Position numbers and translations under genes: made by a program. Below the pieces are notes generated by a model. That model was not told the origin of the DNA and ran no database searches. It saw nothing but the letters and a program-made list of their open reading frames with translations. Below, piece after piece: positions 33,527 through 43,700 of a stretch of DNA of 64,000 nt; position 1 is the stretch's first letter, and every line of letters begins with the position of its first letter. Source of the stretch: Sandaracinaceae bacterium (lineage in GTDB: Bacteria; Myxococcota_A; Polyangia; Polyangiales; JADJQN01); assembly GCA_016712745.1 (NCBI GenBank), contig JADJQN010000003.1, positions 1,757,275-1,821,274 of the forward strand, read 5' to 3'.

Positions 33527-35719
33527 ATGTTTCGTGTCGGTCGTGTTGTCTCTTTCTTGGGTTTGGTCTGCGCACTCGTAGGTACGTCCGCGTGTGGAAA
33601 CACCGGTAACGACGGTACAGGCACCGATGCGGGTATGGTGGATTCGGGTCCGGTGCTGCGCTGCAGCTCTGCGGACGATCCGGACGGCGACTACATCAGC
33701 ACGATGGATGAAGGCACCGTCGACACGGACGGGGATGGAACGCCGAACTACCAAGACTCAGACTCGGACGGCGACACGATTTCAGATCGCGACGAAGCCG
33801 GCGACAGCAACTGCGATAGCACGCCGAAGGACACGGACGGCGACGGCACAGCAGACTTCATTGATCGCGACGCGAACGGCGACGGCATCGACGACCAGAC
33901 GCAACTCGGTGAGGACTTCGACGGCGACGGCATTCCGGACGCGCGCGATAACGACATCGACGGCGACGGTATTTCGAACGCGATCGAGATCGGCACGAGC
34001 GGCACCCCCGCTGACACCGATGGAGACGGCATGCCGGACTTCAAGGACGACGACACTGACGGCGACACCATTCTCGACGCCGCCGAAGGCGCGGGCGACC
34101 CTGATGGCGATGACATCGAGAATTTCCGCGACCTCGATTCCGATGGCGACACAGTCATCGACGCGCTTGAAGCAGGCGATGGCGACACCGCCACGGCCCC
34201 CATCTCCTGTGTGAACGAAATCGATCCGGTCACCGGCGATGTCATGCAAGATGGCTTTGCAAACTTCATCGACGCAGACAGCGACAACGACGGCTTGTCC
34301 GACGGCCAGGAAGCAGCAGTTGGCGCGGACCCGTGCGACGTCGATTCGGACGACGATTCGATTAGCGATCTCTTCGAAGGTGCGTACGTCAGCGTGAACT
34401 GTCCCGACGGCACTAGCGGCGACTATTGCGACTGTGCGCACAACGCTGGCTGCACCATTCCGAGCAGCGATTACTACATGGTGCTCCCATACCAAGGCGA
34501 TCCCCAGGTCCTCCCGCTCGAGTTCGGCACAACGATTCGCGTCGCCGACGTCTTCTTCATCACGGACACCACTGGCTCCATGGGCGGAACCGTCACCAAC
34601 GTAAAAGCCACGGTCACGACGCCGGGCTCAGGACTCATCGATCGCATCCGCGAAACGATCCCCGACGCGTGGTTCGGCGGCGGGCAGCACGACGACATGC
34701 CCTTCGGTGGTTACGGCGGCTCGCCCGACGAACCCTTCATCTTGGCTATCGGCATGACCTCGGCCGACGAGGCAGCTGCTGTGCAGACGGCCTTCAACGG
34801 CATCGGGCTGCATGGCGGCAGCGATGGTCCCGAGTCGCAGACCATGGCGCTCTACGAGATCGTCACCGGTGAAGGTGGCACCTGGAACTACTCGGGCGGC
34901 TTCGGCGGCGGCGGCACCTACACGATGCCCAACTATCGCGGTCGTTGTCTCGACACAGGTTGGGGCGCTCCGTGCTTCCGCGAGGCATCGCTTCCGATCA
35001 TCGTGCACTTCACCGATATCTGTAGCCACAACGGTCCTCCCGGCGAGGACCTTTCAAGTTGCGACGACTACACCGGCATCACGCCGGCCATTCCGAGCTG
35101 GTCGGAGATGATTGCCGCGCTCAACTTGCGCGGCGCCAAGTACATCGGAGCGAACTCCTCCGGTCGCACCTGCGTCGGCGCAACCGGACCGCTCGGACAG
35201 AACCCCTGCTACTTCATGAAGCAGACGGCAGAAGCGACGGGCTCGGTCGACATCGACCACAACCCGCTCGTTTATGATTTGCCGAACAGCGCATCGACCA
35301 CGGTCTTCGCGGACACCATCGTCGAAGCTATCGAGACGATTGCGACCCGCGTTCCCTTCGACGTCGACACCGGTTTGCGTGACGACGCCTCGGATGCAGC
35401 AGGCGTCGACGCCACTCGCTTTATCAAGCGCCGCATTCCGGGCTGCAACGCCACGCCGCAAATCGATCCATGCTGGGTCGAACCCGTGGGCGTGACCCAT
35501 GAGCTTGCGGTCGCACTCGTCGATACCTCGACGTTCTACGGCGTCATTCCAGGCACTCTCGTTACCTTCCAGATCACGTTCCAGAACGACTTCTACGCTG
35601 GTTCGCGTCAGTCTGAGCTCTTCATCGCGTACATCGACGTTCGCGGCGGCGGTTCGGCCATCTTGGATACCCGCACTGTATACATCGTCGTTCCCGCCAA
35701 TCCGGTTCCACTCGGATAA
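33527..35719 (+). CDS. Lipoprotein with thrombospondin type 3 repeats and VWA-like domain
   Basis: 730 residues after AAGGAG (ATG 33527). A lipobox (LVGTSAC) is followed by about 220 residues of Asp-rich calcium-binding TSP3-type repeats (units such as DTDGDGTPNYQDSDSDGDT, at about residues 50-290). A VWA-like domain begins near 340 with ADVFFITDTTGSMGG, in which DTTGSM replaces the usual DxSxS metal site. It probably works as a calcium-rigidified stalk with an adhesive or sensing head on the outer membrane. It has even cysteine numbers and Gly/Phe-rich insertions (GGFGGGGTY). The next gene encodes a shorter relative with the same order. Confidence 0.85.
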   Translation: MFRVGRVVSFLGLVCALVGTSACGNTGNDGTGTDAGMVDSGPVLRCSSADDPDGDYISTMDEGTVDTDGDGTPNYQDSDSDGDTISDRDEAGDSNCDSTPKDTDGDGTADFIDRDANGDGIDDQTQLGEDFDGDGIPDARDNDIDGDGISNAIEIGTSGTPADTDGDGMPDFKDDDTDGDTILDAAEGAGDPDGDDIENFRDLDSDGDTVIDALEAGDGDTATAPISCVNEIDPVTGDVMQDGFANFIDADSDNDGLSDGQEAAVGADPCDVDSDDDSISDLFEGAYVSVNCPDGTSGDYCDCAHNAGCTIPSSDYYMVLPYQGDPQVLPLEFGTTIRVADVFFITDTTGSMGGTVTNVKATVTTPGSGLIDRIRETIPDAWFGGGQHDDMPFGGYGGSPDEPFILAIGMTSADEAAAVQTAFNGIGLHGGSDGPESQTMALYEIVTGEGGTWNYSGGFGGGGTYTMPNYRGRCLDTGWGAPCFREASLPIIVHFTDICSHNGPPGEDLSSCDDYTGITPAIPSWSEMIAALNLRGAKYIGANSSGRTCVGATGPLGQNPCYFMKQTAEATGSVDIDHNPLVYDLPNSASTTVFADTIVEAIETIATRVPFDVDTGLRDDASDAAGVDATRFIKRRIPGCNATPQIDPCWVEPVGVTHELAVALVDTSTFYGVIPGTLVTFQITFQNDFYAGSRQSELFIAYIDVRGGGSAILDTRTVYIVVPANPVPLG

Positions 35720-35777
35720 CTCAGCCGTCATCTAAGTTTATGGCCGCTTCGCGCTCTCATCTCTTTCGGAGGATCGC

Positions 35778-37403
35778 ATGAAGTCAGTTGGTCTGTGTTT
35801 GCTCGCTGCGGTTTCAATCCTTGGTCTCACTGCATGCGACGCGTCGCGGGCTCGTCCGGGTCCGCGTCCACCGGGTGACGGAGGCGTCGATGTGGACGCG
35901 CGGATTCCCTCAGGTTGCACACCCACTGACACAGATGGTGATGGCGTAGCGGACGCGATCGAAGGCGATTCCGATACGGATGGCGATGGAACGCCGAACG
36001 TCGGCGACAGCGACGACGATGGCGACGGAATTCCGGACAGCGTGGAATTCGGCGCGAGCGACAATCCGTGTATCGCGCGCAACTCCGACAGCGATGGCTT
36101 GATCGACGTACTCGACCAGGACAGCGACAACGACGGCATCTCCGACGCCGATGAAAATTCGCTCTACCATACCGACCCGACGAAGCGCGACACCGATGGC
36201 GATGGCGTCACAGACTTGGGCGAAATCGCAGCGGGCGCCGATCCGCTCGATTCAACCTCGACAATTCCCGAGACCGACTTCTTCGTCGTGCTTCCGTACA
36301 ACGGCGAGCACGTGCCAAGCACGCTCAGTTTCGGCACCAACATCGAGATCGCCGATGTCTTCTTTTTGATCGACCGCACGGGCTCGATGGGCGGCGCAAT
36401 CAGCAACGTGAACACCTCGCTCGCGAGCATCGCGACGCAGGTCTCCGCGCTCATTCGCGATGTTCAGTTCGGCGTGGGTTACTATCAGGACTTCTCGGGA
36501 ACGACCTACGGTAGCTCGGGCGACGTGCCGTTCCAGATACAACAGACGATCACCGACAATCTGACTGCCGTGAACGCCGCTCTCAGCATGAGCGCCGCGG
36601 GTGGCGGCGATGGCCCTGAATCCTCGACCGAGGCGCTCTATCAGACGGCGACTGGCGCGGGCATCACGTGGGCCAGTGGCAGCGTGCCTCCGCAACGTTG
36701 TCCGTCGGCGCCGGACGACTTCGCGCCGCGGATCGGATATCCGTGCTTCCGTCCCGGTTCGTTGCCAATCGTCGTGCTCGTCACGGACGCGCAGTTTCAC
36801 AACGGTACGGGAGGCAGTCAGTCGTACAGTGGCATTCCGACCGCACATAACTTCGATCAGGCGGTTGGCGCACTCAATGAGATTGGCGCGCGCGTCATCG
36901 GCGTAAACCTTGGCTCAGCGGGTCCCGACCAAATCGCGATGGCTACCGCTACTGGCACGATGACCTCGTCGGGAATGCCACTTGTCTACAACGGCGCACC
37001 GAGCACGACCTCCACGCAAATCGTCAACGGCATCACCTCGCTTGTCGGCGGCACGCCGCAAGACGTGACGACCGTCGTGCGCAATGTGCTGGGCAACCCA
37101 GATGATTTCGACGCCGCTCAGTTCATCAAGTCGGTTACGCCGATCGAGGGGCATGGCCCCAGCGGCTCGGGTCCGATGCCCGGCCTCACTTACACGAGCA
37201 AAGACGAGACCACGTTCTACGACGTCATCCCCGGAACAGGCATCGATTTCGGCATCGACTTCTGGAACGACGTCCGCCCGCCTGCCGCAACTGCGCAGAT
37301 CTTCAAAGCCGAGATCGTCGTCGTTGGAAACGGCGTCGCGACCCTCGACACGCATACCGCGTACATCGTGGTTCCGCCCGAAGGCGGAGTCGTCATTTTC
37401 TAG
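35778..37403 (+). CDS. Second TSP3/VWA lipoprotein, tandem paralog
   Basis: 541 residues with GGAGG upstream and a lipobox (SILGLTAC). TSP3-like Asp-rich repeats (DTDGDGVADAIEGDSDTDG, DSDNDGISDADENS, DTDGDGVTDLGEIAAGADP; about residues 45-165) precede a VWA-like domain with FFLIDRTGSMGGAISNV near residue 200. The two neighbours share layout and C-terminal strands (VATLDTHTAYIVVPPEGG versus AILDTRTVYIVVPANP), so they arose by tandem duplication. The shorter stalk may place the head closer to the membrane. Both genes run in the same direction with a 58-base gap. Confidence 0.85.
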   Translation: MKSVGLCLLAAVSILGLTACDASRARPGPRPPGDGGVDVDARIPSGCTPTDTDGDGVADAIEGDSDTDGDGTPNVGDSDDDGDGIPDSVEFGASDNPCIARNSDSDGLIDVLDQDSDNDGISDADENSLYHTDPTKRDTDGDGVTDLGEIAAGADPLDSTSTIPETDFFVVLPYNGEHVPSTLSFGTNIEIADVFFLIDRTGSMGGAISNVNTSLASIATQVSALIRDVQFGVGYYQDFSGTTYGSSGDVPFQIQQTITDNLTAVNAALSMSAAGGGDGPESSTEALYQTATGAGITWASGSVPPQRCPSAPDDFAPRIGYPCFRPGSLPIVVLVTDAQFHNGTGGSQSYSGIPTAHNFDQAVGALNEIGARVIGVNLGSAGPDQIAMATATGTMTSSGMPLVYNGAPSTTSTQIVNGITSLVGGTPQDVTTVVRNVLGNPDDFDAAQFIKSVTPIEGHGPSGSGPMPGLTYTSKDETTFYDVIPGTGIDFGIDFWNDVRPPAATAQIFKAEIVVVGNGVATLDTHTAYIVVPPEGGVVIF

Positions 37404-37430
37404 TTCGCGCGTTTATTGTAAGGTGGCGCC

Positions 37431-38633
37431 GTGTCCACCAACTTTGCTCGCCGACTCAGTTCCGTTCAGCCCTCTGCCACGCTGGCGATATCGCAGCGCG
37501 CCGCAGAGTTACGTGCGCAGGGGGTGGACGTCATCTCCTTCGGTGTCGGTGAGCCCGATTTCGAAACGCCGTTACACATTCGCGAAGCTGCGAAAGCGGC
37601 GACCGACAAAGGTTCAAGTCACTACACGGCAGTTCGCGGCATGCCCAAGTTGCGCGACGCGATCTGTCTCGACTCGAAGAAGCGACGGGGCGGGCAGACG
37701 CACTCACCCGCCGAGGTCGTTGTCTCGGTGGGCGCCAAGCACGCTCTCTTCAATCTCGCGCTCGCCCTCTACGATGAAGGCGACGAAGTCATCATTCCTG
37801 CGCCCTATTGGGTGAGCTATCCCGAGCAGGTGCGTTTGGTAGGTGCGGTGCCAGTCATCGTCGAGACGAGCGACGAAAGTGGCTTTCGCATGACGCCTGA
37901 AGCGCTTGAGAAGGCGATCACGAAGAAGACGCGTGCGCTGATTTTATGCACGCCGTCCAATCCCACCGGCTCGGCCTACTCGGCGAAGGAGCTTGAGGCG
38001 TTGGCGGAAGTTGCGCGGCGTCACAACTTTTGGATCATCACCGACGAGATATACGCGCAGCTCGTCTATGGCGGCTTTGAGCAAAAGTCGATTCTGGAAG
38101 TCGCGCCCGATCTGCGCGAGCGCATCATCATCGTCGACGGCGTAAGTAAGACCTATGCCATGACAGGATGGCGAATCGGCTGGATCTTGGGGCCCAAGGC
38201 TGTCGCTACGGCATGCGACACGATTCAAGGGCAGAGCACGACCAATCCCACAGCCGTTGCTCAGTTCGCGGCCATCGCCGCGCTCGAGGGGCCGACTACC
38301 GAGCTCGTCGGCATGCGCAAGACGTTCGACGAACGACGGCACGCGATGGTCGAAGGGCTGCGGAGCGAGTGCGGTTTTTCTTGTCGCATGCCGGAAGGCG
38401 CGTTCTACGCCTTCCCAAGCGTGAAGAGTTTGATCGGCAAGAAGGCGGGCGATGTAGTGCTTTCCGATGACATCGCCGTCGCGAAGTATCTGCTCGAGAC
38501 AGGGCGCGTCGCCGTGGTACCAGGCACGCCGTTCGGTGCGCCGGGCTACGTGCGCTTGTCGTACGCAACCAACGTCACGCTTATTCGCGAAGGCATTTCG
38601 CGCATTCGCGAAGCAACAGCTGCGCTTCGCTAA
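37431..38633 (+). CDS. Class I PLP-dependent aminotransferase (aspartate type)
   Basis: 400 residues from GTG 37431. It has the fold-type I aminotransferase order: ISFGVGEPDFETP near the N-terminus, SNPTG near 176, TDEIYAQLVYG (Asp/Tyr contacting PLP), and the PLP lysine about residue 240 in VDGVSKTYAMTGWRIGW, with a late Arg in GYVRLSYA binding the substrate carboxylate. This is the AspAT Ib type, which transfers amino groups between aspartate (or aromatic amino acids) and 2-oxoglutarate in the cytoplasm. It stands alone; the specific substrate is uncertain. Confidence 0.93.
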   Translation: MSTNFARRLSSVQPSATLAISQRAAELRAQGVDVISFGVGEPDFETPLHIREAAKAATDKGSSHYTAVRGMPKLRDAICLDSKKRRGGQTHSPAEVVVSVGAKHALFNLALALYDEGDEVIIPAPYWVSYPEQVRLVGAVPVIVETSDESGFRMTPEALEKAITKKTRALILCTPSNPTGSAYSAKELEALAEVARRHNFWIITDEIYAQLVYGGFEQKSILEVAPDLRERIIIVDGVSKTYAMTGWRIGWILGPKAVATACDTIQGQSTTNPTAVAQFAAIAALEGPTTELVGMRKTFDERRHAMVEGLRSECGFSCRMPEGAFYAFPSVKSLIGKKAGDVVLSDDIAVAKYLLETGRVAVVPGTPFGAPGYVRLSYATNVTLIREGISRIREATAALR

Positions 38634-38637
38634 CGCA

Positions 38638-39600
38638 TCAGTCCGATTCAGTGTCGGATACGGCGGCGCGCGCGAGCAGCATTGTAGCGAGCACTAGCAT
38701 CAGCATGCGACCCGGCATCGGCGGGGTCGTACCAGCGCACAGCCACAAGATAAGCGCTGCACCTCCTTGGCGACGCGCGTGCGATTTGCCGGTGAGGCCT
38801 GCGCAGCCCGCGCCAAACGCAATGCCGAAGAGGGGCGAGTAGATGAGGGGCGCGGCTTCGACCAAGAGCTCGACCCGCATCGTGTAGTAGAGAGCGTCCG
38901 CGAAGTGAGATCGGAGTCCCACCTTGGCGATGCCCATCGTGAAGGCCGACGCCATGAACGCGCTGAAGCCGAGAACGTACGAAACACGCGTTCGCAGACT
39001 GCTGCCCGATGCGAGCACGGCCGGCGCACACAAGACCGGCGTCACGAGCCATCCAACTTCAGTCGCGCGCCGCAAACCCCGTGCGGTCATTTCAGCGTAA
39101 GGAAACGAAGCGACAAGGGGCGCATGCTGAAAAACCAAGGCGAGCAGGGTGCACGCCCACGTAAAGAGTCCGCCGAACAATGCAAGCCGCCAAACGCGTC
39201 GCATCGGGTGCACGAGGCTGCTTGCTGTGATCAGCGTGGCGAGCACCGCTCCCGCTGCCATCGTCACGATGACCATCACGCGCGGTACACCAGTGCGCTC
39301 CGCAGGGATAAGTAGAAGCGCGATCAGTGCAGCGCCGAAAATTCCCAGGAATGCGGCGAGCGATGTGCGCCGCATCACTGGAGCAAAGTGGGTGGAGCGC
39401 AACATGTCGACCAAGCCGACCACCAACGCGATGGTTCCGCACAGCACGGCGAGGTTCATCGGCAGAGGACCGATGGTGACAAACCAGCGACCTTGGATTG
39501 TGTCGGCGGGAAGGCGCGTTAGCACCATGATGCGAAAGAGGCGCCAGTAGAAGAGATCCAAGAACGCCGCACCCGTTGCGGCGAGCGCAAGGGCTGGCAT
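38638..39600 (-). CDS. Polytopic membrane protein, unknown
   Basis: About 320 residues from ATG 39600, with about nine hydrophobic helices and short loops. An upstream frame to TTG 39723 has no hydrophobic signal and crosses a dispersed repeat, so ATG 39600 is preferred. Neither start has a convincing Shine-Dalgarno. Helix-rich sequence such as MVIVTMAAGAVLATLITA and WACTLLALVFQHAPLVASF shows no transport or enzyme motif. It is divergent from bioB. No family is recognised. Confidence 0.6.
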   Translation of the reverse strand: MPALALAATGAAFLDLFYWRLFRIMVLTRLPADTIQGRWFVTIGPLPMNLAVLCGTIALVVGLVDMLRSTHFAPVMRRTSLAAFLGIFGAALIALLLIPAERTGVPRVMVIVTMAAGAVLATLITASSLVHPMRRVWRLALFGGLFTWACTLLALVFQHAPLVASFPYAEMTARGLRRATEVGWLVTPVLCAPAVLASGSSLRTRVSYVLGFSAFMASAFTMGIAKVGLRSHFADALYYTMRVELLVEAAPLIYSPLFGIAFGAGCAGLTGKSHARRQGGAALILWLCAGTTPPMPGRMLMLVLATMLLARAAVSDTESD

Positions 39601-39627
39601 CTCCGCGAACAGGATGGAAGGAGGCGC

Positions 39628-39649
39628 CTGACTTACGCGAGGTTGCTCG
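39628..39649. repeat. 22-base dispersed repeat, copy A
   Basis: CTGACTTACGCG-aGg-TTGCTCG, matching copy B at 44858-44879 except at two internal positions. This copy lies 28 bases before the chosen start of the minus-strand membrane-protein gene, upstream of the divergent bioB gene. See copy B for the hairpin form. Confidence 0.6.
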
Positions 39650-39772
39650 ACTGCTGGGTCTGAAGAGGCGTCTTCCAAGCGAATCCGTCCGTGCAAGCTA
39701 CACGGGGGCTGAGCTTGCAGCAAAGGGTGAGTTTGCGGTACGACACTGGCCGTTCGCGTATAAGGAGCTGGT

Positions 39773-40753
39773 ATGGATATTCGACACGATTGGACGGTCG
39801 CGCAGGTTCGCGAGATCTACGATTTGCCCCTGACCGAGCTCGTTTTTCGCGCGCAGACGGTGCACCGCCAGCACCATCCTGAGAACGCCGTGCAGCTCTG
39901 CACCCTCTTGTCCGTGAAGACCGGCGGATGCCCCGAGGATTGCGCGTACTGCCCGCAGAGCGCTCGCAACGATGCGGACGTCGAGCCGGAGAAACTCTTG
40001 AGCGTTGAGTCCGTGCTTTCCTCGGCGCGTAAGGCTCGCGAGTCTGGCTCCACGCGTTTCTGCATGGGCGCAGCGTGGCGCGACGCCAAGAGCGGCAAGC
40101 AGTTCGATGATGTGCTGACCATGGTTCGCGGAGTGCGCGAGCTCGGCATGGAAGCGTGCGCAACGCTCGGCATGCTCAACGACGATCAGGCCAAGGCTCT
40201 CGCTGACGCAGGCCTTACTGCGTACAACCACAACATCGACACCTCGCGTGAGTTTTACGGATCGATCATTACGACGCGCACTTTCGACGAGCGATTGCAA
40301 ACCCTCGAGCGCGTGACCAACGCGGGCATTGGTGTTTGCTGCGGCGGCATCATCGGCCTTGGCGAGAGCATCACGGATCGCTGCCGCATGATCGTTACGC
40401 TCGCGCGCATGACGCCTCATCCGTCGAGCGTACCTGTCAATGCGCTCGTGCCGGTCTCCGGCACTCCACTTGAAAATCAGCCGCGTGTCGATCCGCTCGA
40501 GCTAGTTCGCATGATTGCCGTCGCGCGCATCACGATGCCCAAGGCGATGGTCCGCTTGTCCGCGGGACGCAGCGAGCTTAGTCGCGAAGCCCAGATGCTC
40601 TGCTTTATGGCCGGCGCAAACAGCATCTTTTACGGAGACAAGCTCCTTACGACCGGAAATCCCGACGTCGAAGCCGATCAAAAGCTTCTGGCCGACCTCG
40701 GCATGAAAGCGCTCGTTCCACACGCACACCCCCACCCCACCGCCGCCGAATAA
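39773..40753 (+). CDS. bioB: Biotin synthase
   Basis: 326 residues, radical-SAM enzyme converting dethiobiotin to biotin by sulfur insertion. The CxxxCxxC cluster motif is present as Cys53/Cys57/Cys60 in TGGCPEDCAYCPQS. Other family marks are CATLGMLND, YNHNIDTSREFY (binding residues) and RLSAGRSELSREAQ with the Arg of the [2Fe-2S] site. Length is normal. The other biotin genes (bioA, bioD, bioF) are not in the window. The stop codon is the first part of the palindromic repeat at 40753. Confidence 0.96.
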   Translation: MDIRHDWTVAQVREIYDLPLTELVFRAQTVHRQHHPENAVQLCTLLSVKTGGCPEDCAYCPQSARNDADVEPEKLLSVESVLSSARKARESGSTRFCMGAAWRDAKSGKQFDDVLTMVRGVRELGMEACATLGMLNDDQAKALADAGLTAYNHNIDTSREFYGSIITTRTFDERLQTLERVTNAGIGVCCGGIIGLGESITDRCRMIVTLARMTPHPSSVPVNALVPVSGTPLENQPRVDPLELVRMIAVARITMPKAMVRLSAGRSELSREAQMLCFMAGANSIFYGDKLLTTGNPDVEADQKLLADLGMKALVPHAHPHPTAAE

Positions 40754-40794
40754 AAGGGGACAGTCCCCTTTATTTAAAGGGGACTGTCCCCTTT
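40753..40794. repeat. Palindromic inverted repeat supplying two stop codons
   Basis: AAAGGGGACAGTCCCCTTT (40753-40771) is followed four bases later by its exact reverse complement (40776-40794). Each arm is itself nearly palindromic. The bioB TAA (40751-40753) and the TAA of the convergent gene (40793-40795) share bases with the repeat ends. The stem could serve as a bidirectional terminator. A similar repeat is at 45466-45513 with different core bases. Confidence 0.7.
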
Positions 40795-43700
40795 AGAATC
40801 TCACGAGCTCTTGGTAGCGGCGCACGACCACGTCGGCGCGGCCCACTACCGTGTGATCTCCGGTGAGATGGAAGGGGATGGTTTGGCGCTGTCCGAGAAC
40901 ATTAACCGTCACGGATCCACGCACCTCGTCGACGTGACCTTTGCCTTGCGCATCATCGCGCGTGCCGGCGTCGGTACGTGTGATCTCGATGATGTAGCTA
41001 CCCGCCGTGGCGCGACGAAGACCCAACGTCTCGCGTCCGTCAGCGTGCGCGTCCATTCCGAAGACCTGTGTACGACCACCCATCCAGGAAATGCGCGTTC
41101 CCTGCGGGGTGATGAGGCTTATGTCGAGATCGACCGGCGCTGACCAACTCGCATCAACACGCAATTCCCCAGAGGAGGGCTCCAGCCCGCGGCTGCGGAG
41201 GTCACTGCAACGGCTCTGCCGACTGCTCGTGTTGACCACGCGATCAATCTCGTCGAGTGCGATGCGGAATGCACACGCCTGTTCTGTATCGTCCGCGCGA
41301 CGGAACGCAGCAAAGAGGCGCTCCTGCAGAACACGATCGTCGGGGCGCAAATCCACGATGCCCGTGAGGAGGCGCAGCGACTCGTCGCGAGAGCCAGTGC
41401 GGCCCACGGAGTCGGCCAGATAGGTGAGCGCCTCGGCGTCGAGCGCATCGCGTCCGAGCCAGGTTTCTGCGAGCGAGCGCGCACGGTCGAGGTCGCCGGC
41501 GCGAGCGGCGGCCCGCGCAGCGTTACGATAGCGATCACGAGCGTCGGGCGCTGCGCGCAATGCGTCTTCGCTGACTGCAAGAGCCCGCAAATCGTTTGCT
41601 GTCGGCTGTGCGTTGGTACTGACATTTCCTTCGCGCACGGTGCGCCATACGCGTCGCATCCAGCGGCCAGAGTTGTCCGGACGACGGATGGTCGTTTGCT
41701 GGCGTGCAAGCAGCTCACTTTCCCGTTCAACGGTAGCGACCGGAGGCGGCATCGCTTGGTCGGCCACGACGCTGCCGGCATTCTGCTCCGGACGTGCCGG
41801 GGCGGGCGTGCTCGTCGCGGGCGCTTGGCTAAAGTCGAGACCGCTTAGCGCATCGTCGAACGAGCCCGAGCGACGTGTCGGTGACGCGCGGTTGCGTTCG
41901 CCGCTCGGCGACGACCCACCACCGCTACCTGGTGATCGTGAGCCACGATAGCCTCCCACAGATCCCTGAGCGTCGCCGCGGAGGCCACCCATGAGCCCGG
42001 GGAGCGCGACCAAGTCCTGTGGGGCTTCGTTGACCGTCTCGGTGCCGGCCGAGTCGGAGCTTTCCGTCTCCTCGCCGCCAGTCCACTCGAACTGGTTTTG
42101 AGCGCGGTCGACGCCGAAGGCTCGGAACATCGCTTCACTCTCGAGAACAAGCAGTGACGTGTGTCGCGACATGACGAAATAGTCTTTCGAGAGCGCGATG
42201 ATGGCTGCCCGGTCTTCGTTGCGGTCGTGGCGCTCGAGCTCAGCGATCTTTGCGCGTGCCCATAAACGCGGCACAAACGCATTGCCCTCGTTCGAGCCGG
42301 CATGCACTTGGATGGGATAGTGCTGGATGAATTCTTCTCCGCCGACTTTACCGCGCAAGGTGACTTGCGCATTCACGTCGCAGTCGATGCGCGCCGTCAC
42401 GATGACTTCTTCGCCAGCCCGCAAGTTCGGCAAGGTCGACGGGGAGACGTCGCGTATACAGGCGGGCCATTCAATCTGTGCGCTACGCAAGGTCGATCCA
42501 TAAGTCGACTCAAGAACAGCGAGCGCCGCGTTTGCTACGCGCTCACCCGGGACATAGGGGACGTAGTGGCCACCACCCACGCGAGCAAGCTCCGATAGAA
42601 CCAACGGATCGCTGTCGCCGCCGATGCCGACGGTGCTGAAGGCGACGTGGCGAGTTCGTGCGATAGCGTCAACTTCGCTCGAGATTGACCCCACGCGGCG
42701 TTCACCGATCGTCGAAACACCATCCCCCACGTACAGCACGTGAGCCGCCCTTGGTGCAGCGCCGTCTGGCACGCGGAGAGCATTCGCCGCGCGACTCAGT
42801 GCGCCGACAAGGTCGGACGCGCCGGCCGGGCGTCGCGCACGAAGAAAGTCGGTGGCGCGGGTTGCGAGCTCGGCGCTCGCGTATGCAGGCTCGTCGCTCA
42901 ACGTCGCGCACCTTGTGTCGCACGCCAATACGACGACGCGGTCGGTGCGATCGAGATTGGCTATGAGGCGCGTCGCAAGATTGGTTGCGCGCGCATAGCG
43001 CTCGCCAAACATTGACTGGCTTGAGTCGACAACGATTGCGTAGTCGCGGGCCTGCGACTCACGTGAAGCTGGCAAGCGCGGACGCAGCGCAAACGCGGCA
43101 AATCCAGCGGTATCTGCGCTCGTGGTGGAGGGGGGGCGATACGCGTACGTTCGCAACTCGGTCGCATCGTCCGCAAGGGCGTAGTCGAGAACGAGATCAC
43201 CGACCGGTTCGAACGAGTCGGCTGCGAAGTGCATTTCAAACGCGTCCGAGTGTCGCTCGGCATGCACATCGTACCCGCCAACGATCACTTCGCGCGCGCC
43301 GCCAATGTGAGCGTCCAACTTGAAGTGTTCCGCACGCATCGATGCCGATGCACCATGCGGAAGGGGGTAGGTGTAACTTCGACGATCGGCGTGTGCATTC
43401 ACTACCTGCGTGTAATGAATCGCGATGCGTCGTTCGCCATGCGCCGGGATCGGAAAGATGCGTAGCTCAAAACGTCCACCACGTTGCCATTGCAATAGCG
43501 CCGGATCGCGCCACGGGCCGGGTACCCAGACCCATTCTTCGTGGGGCCGGTTTACGGGATTGGCTGTTGCGTGGCGGATGACACCGTTCCAAATCCGAGA
43601 TGCTTCTTGGCTATCGACGAACACGCCAGACTGCATCGTGCCATCGACATCGAGTGACAGGCCCGCGATCGAAGCGTCTGGCGGAAGAGGAAAGCGGTAG

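Noticed and set aside
33700..34400. Repeated GACGGCGAC units considered as a CRISPR or satellite
   Set aside because: Units are short, imperfect, in codon phase and without spacers; they encode calcium-binding repeats.
33782..34495. Two minus-strand frames opposite the TSP3 repeats
   Set aside because: The GGCGACGGC-type repeated codons of the Asp-rich stalk create open frames on both strands; only the sense frame has a lipobox and VWA motif.
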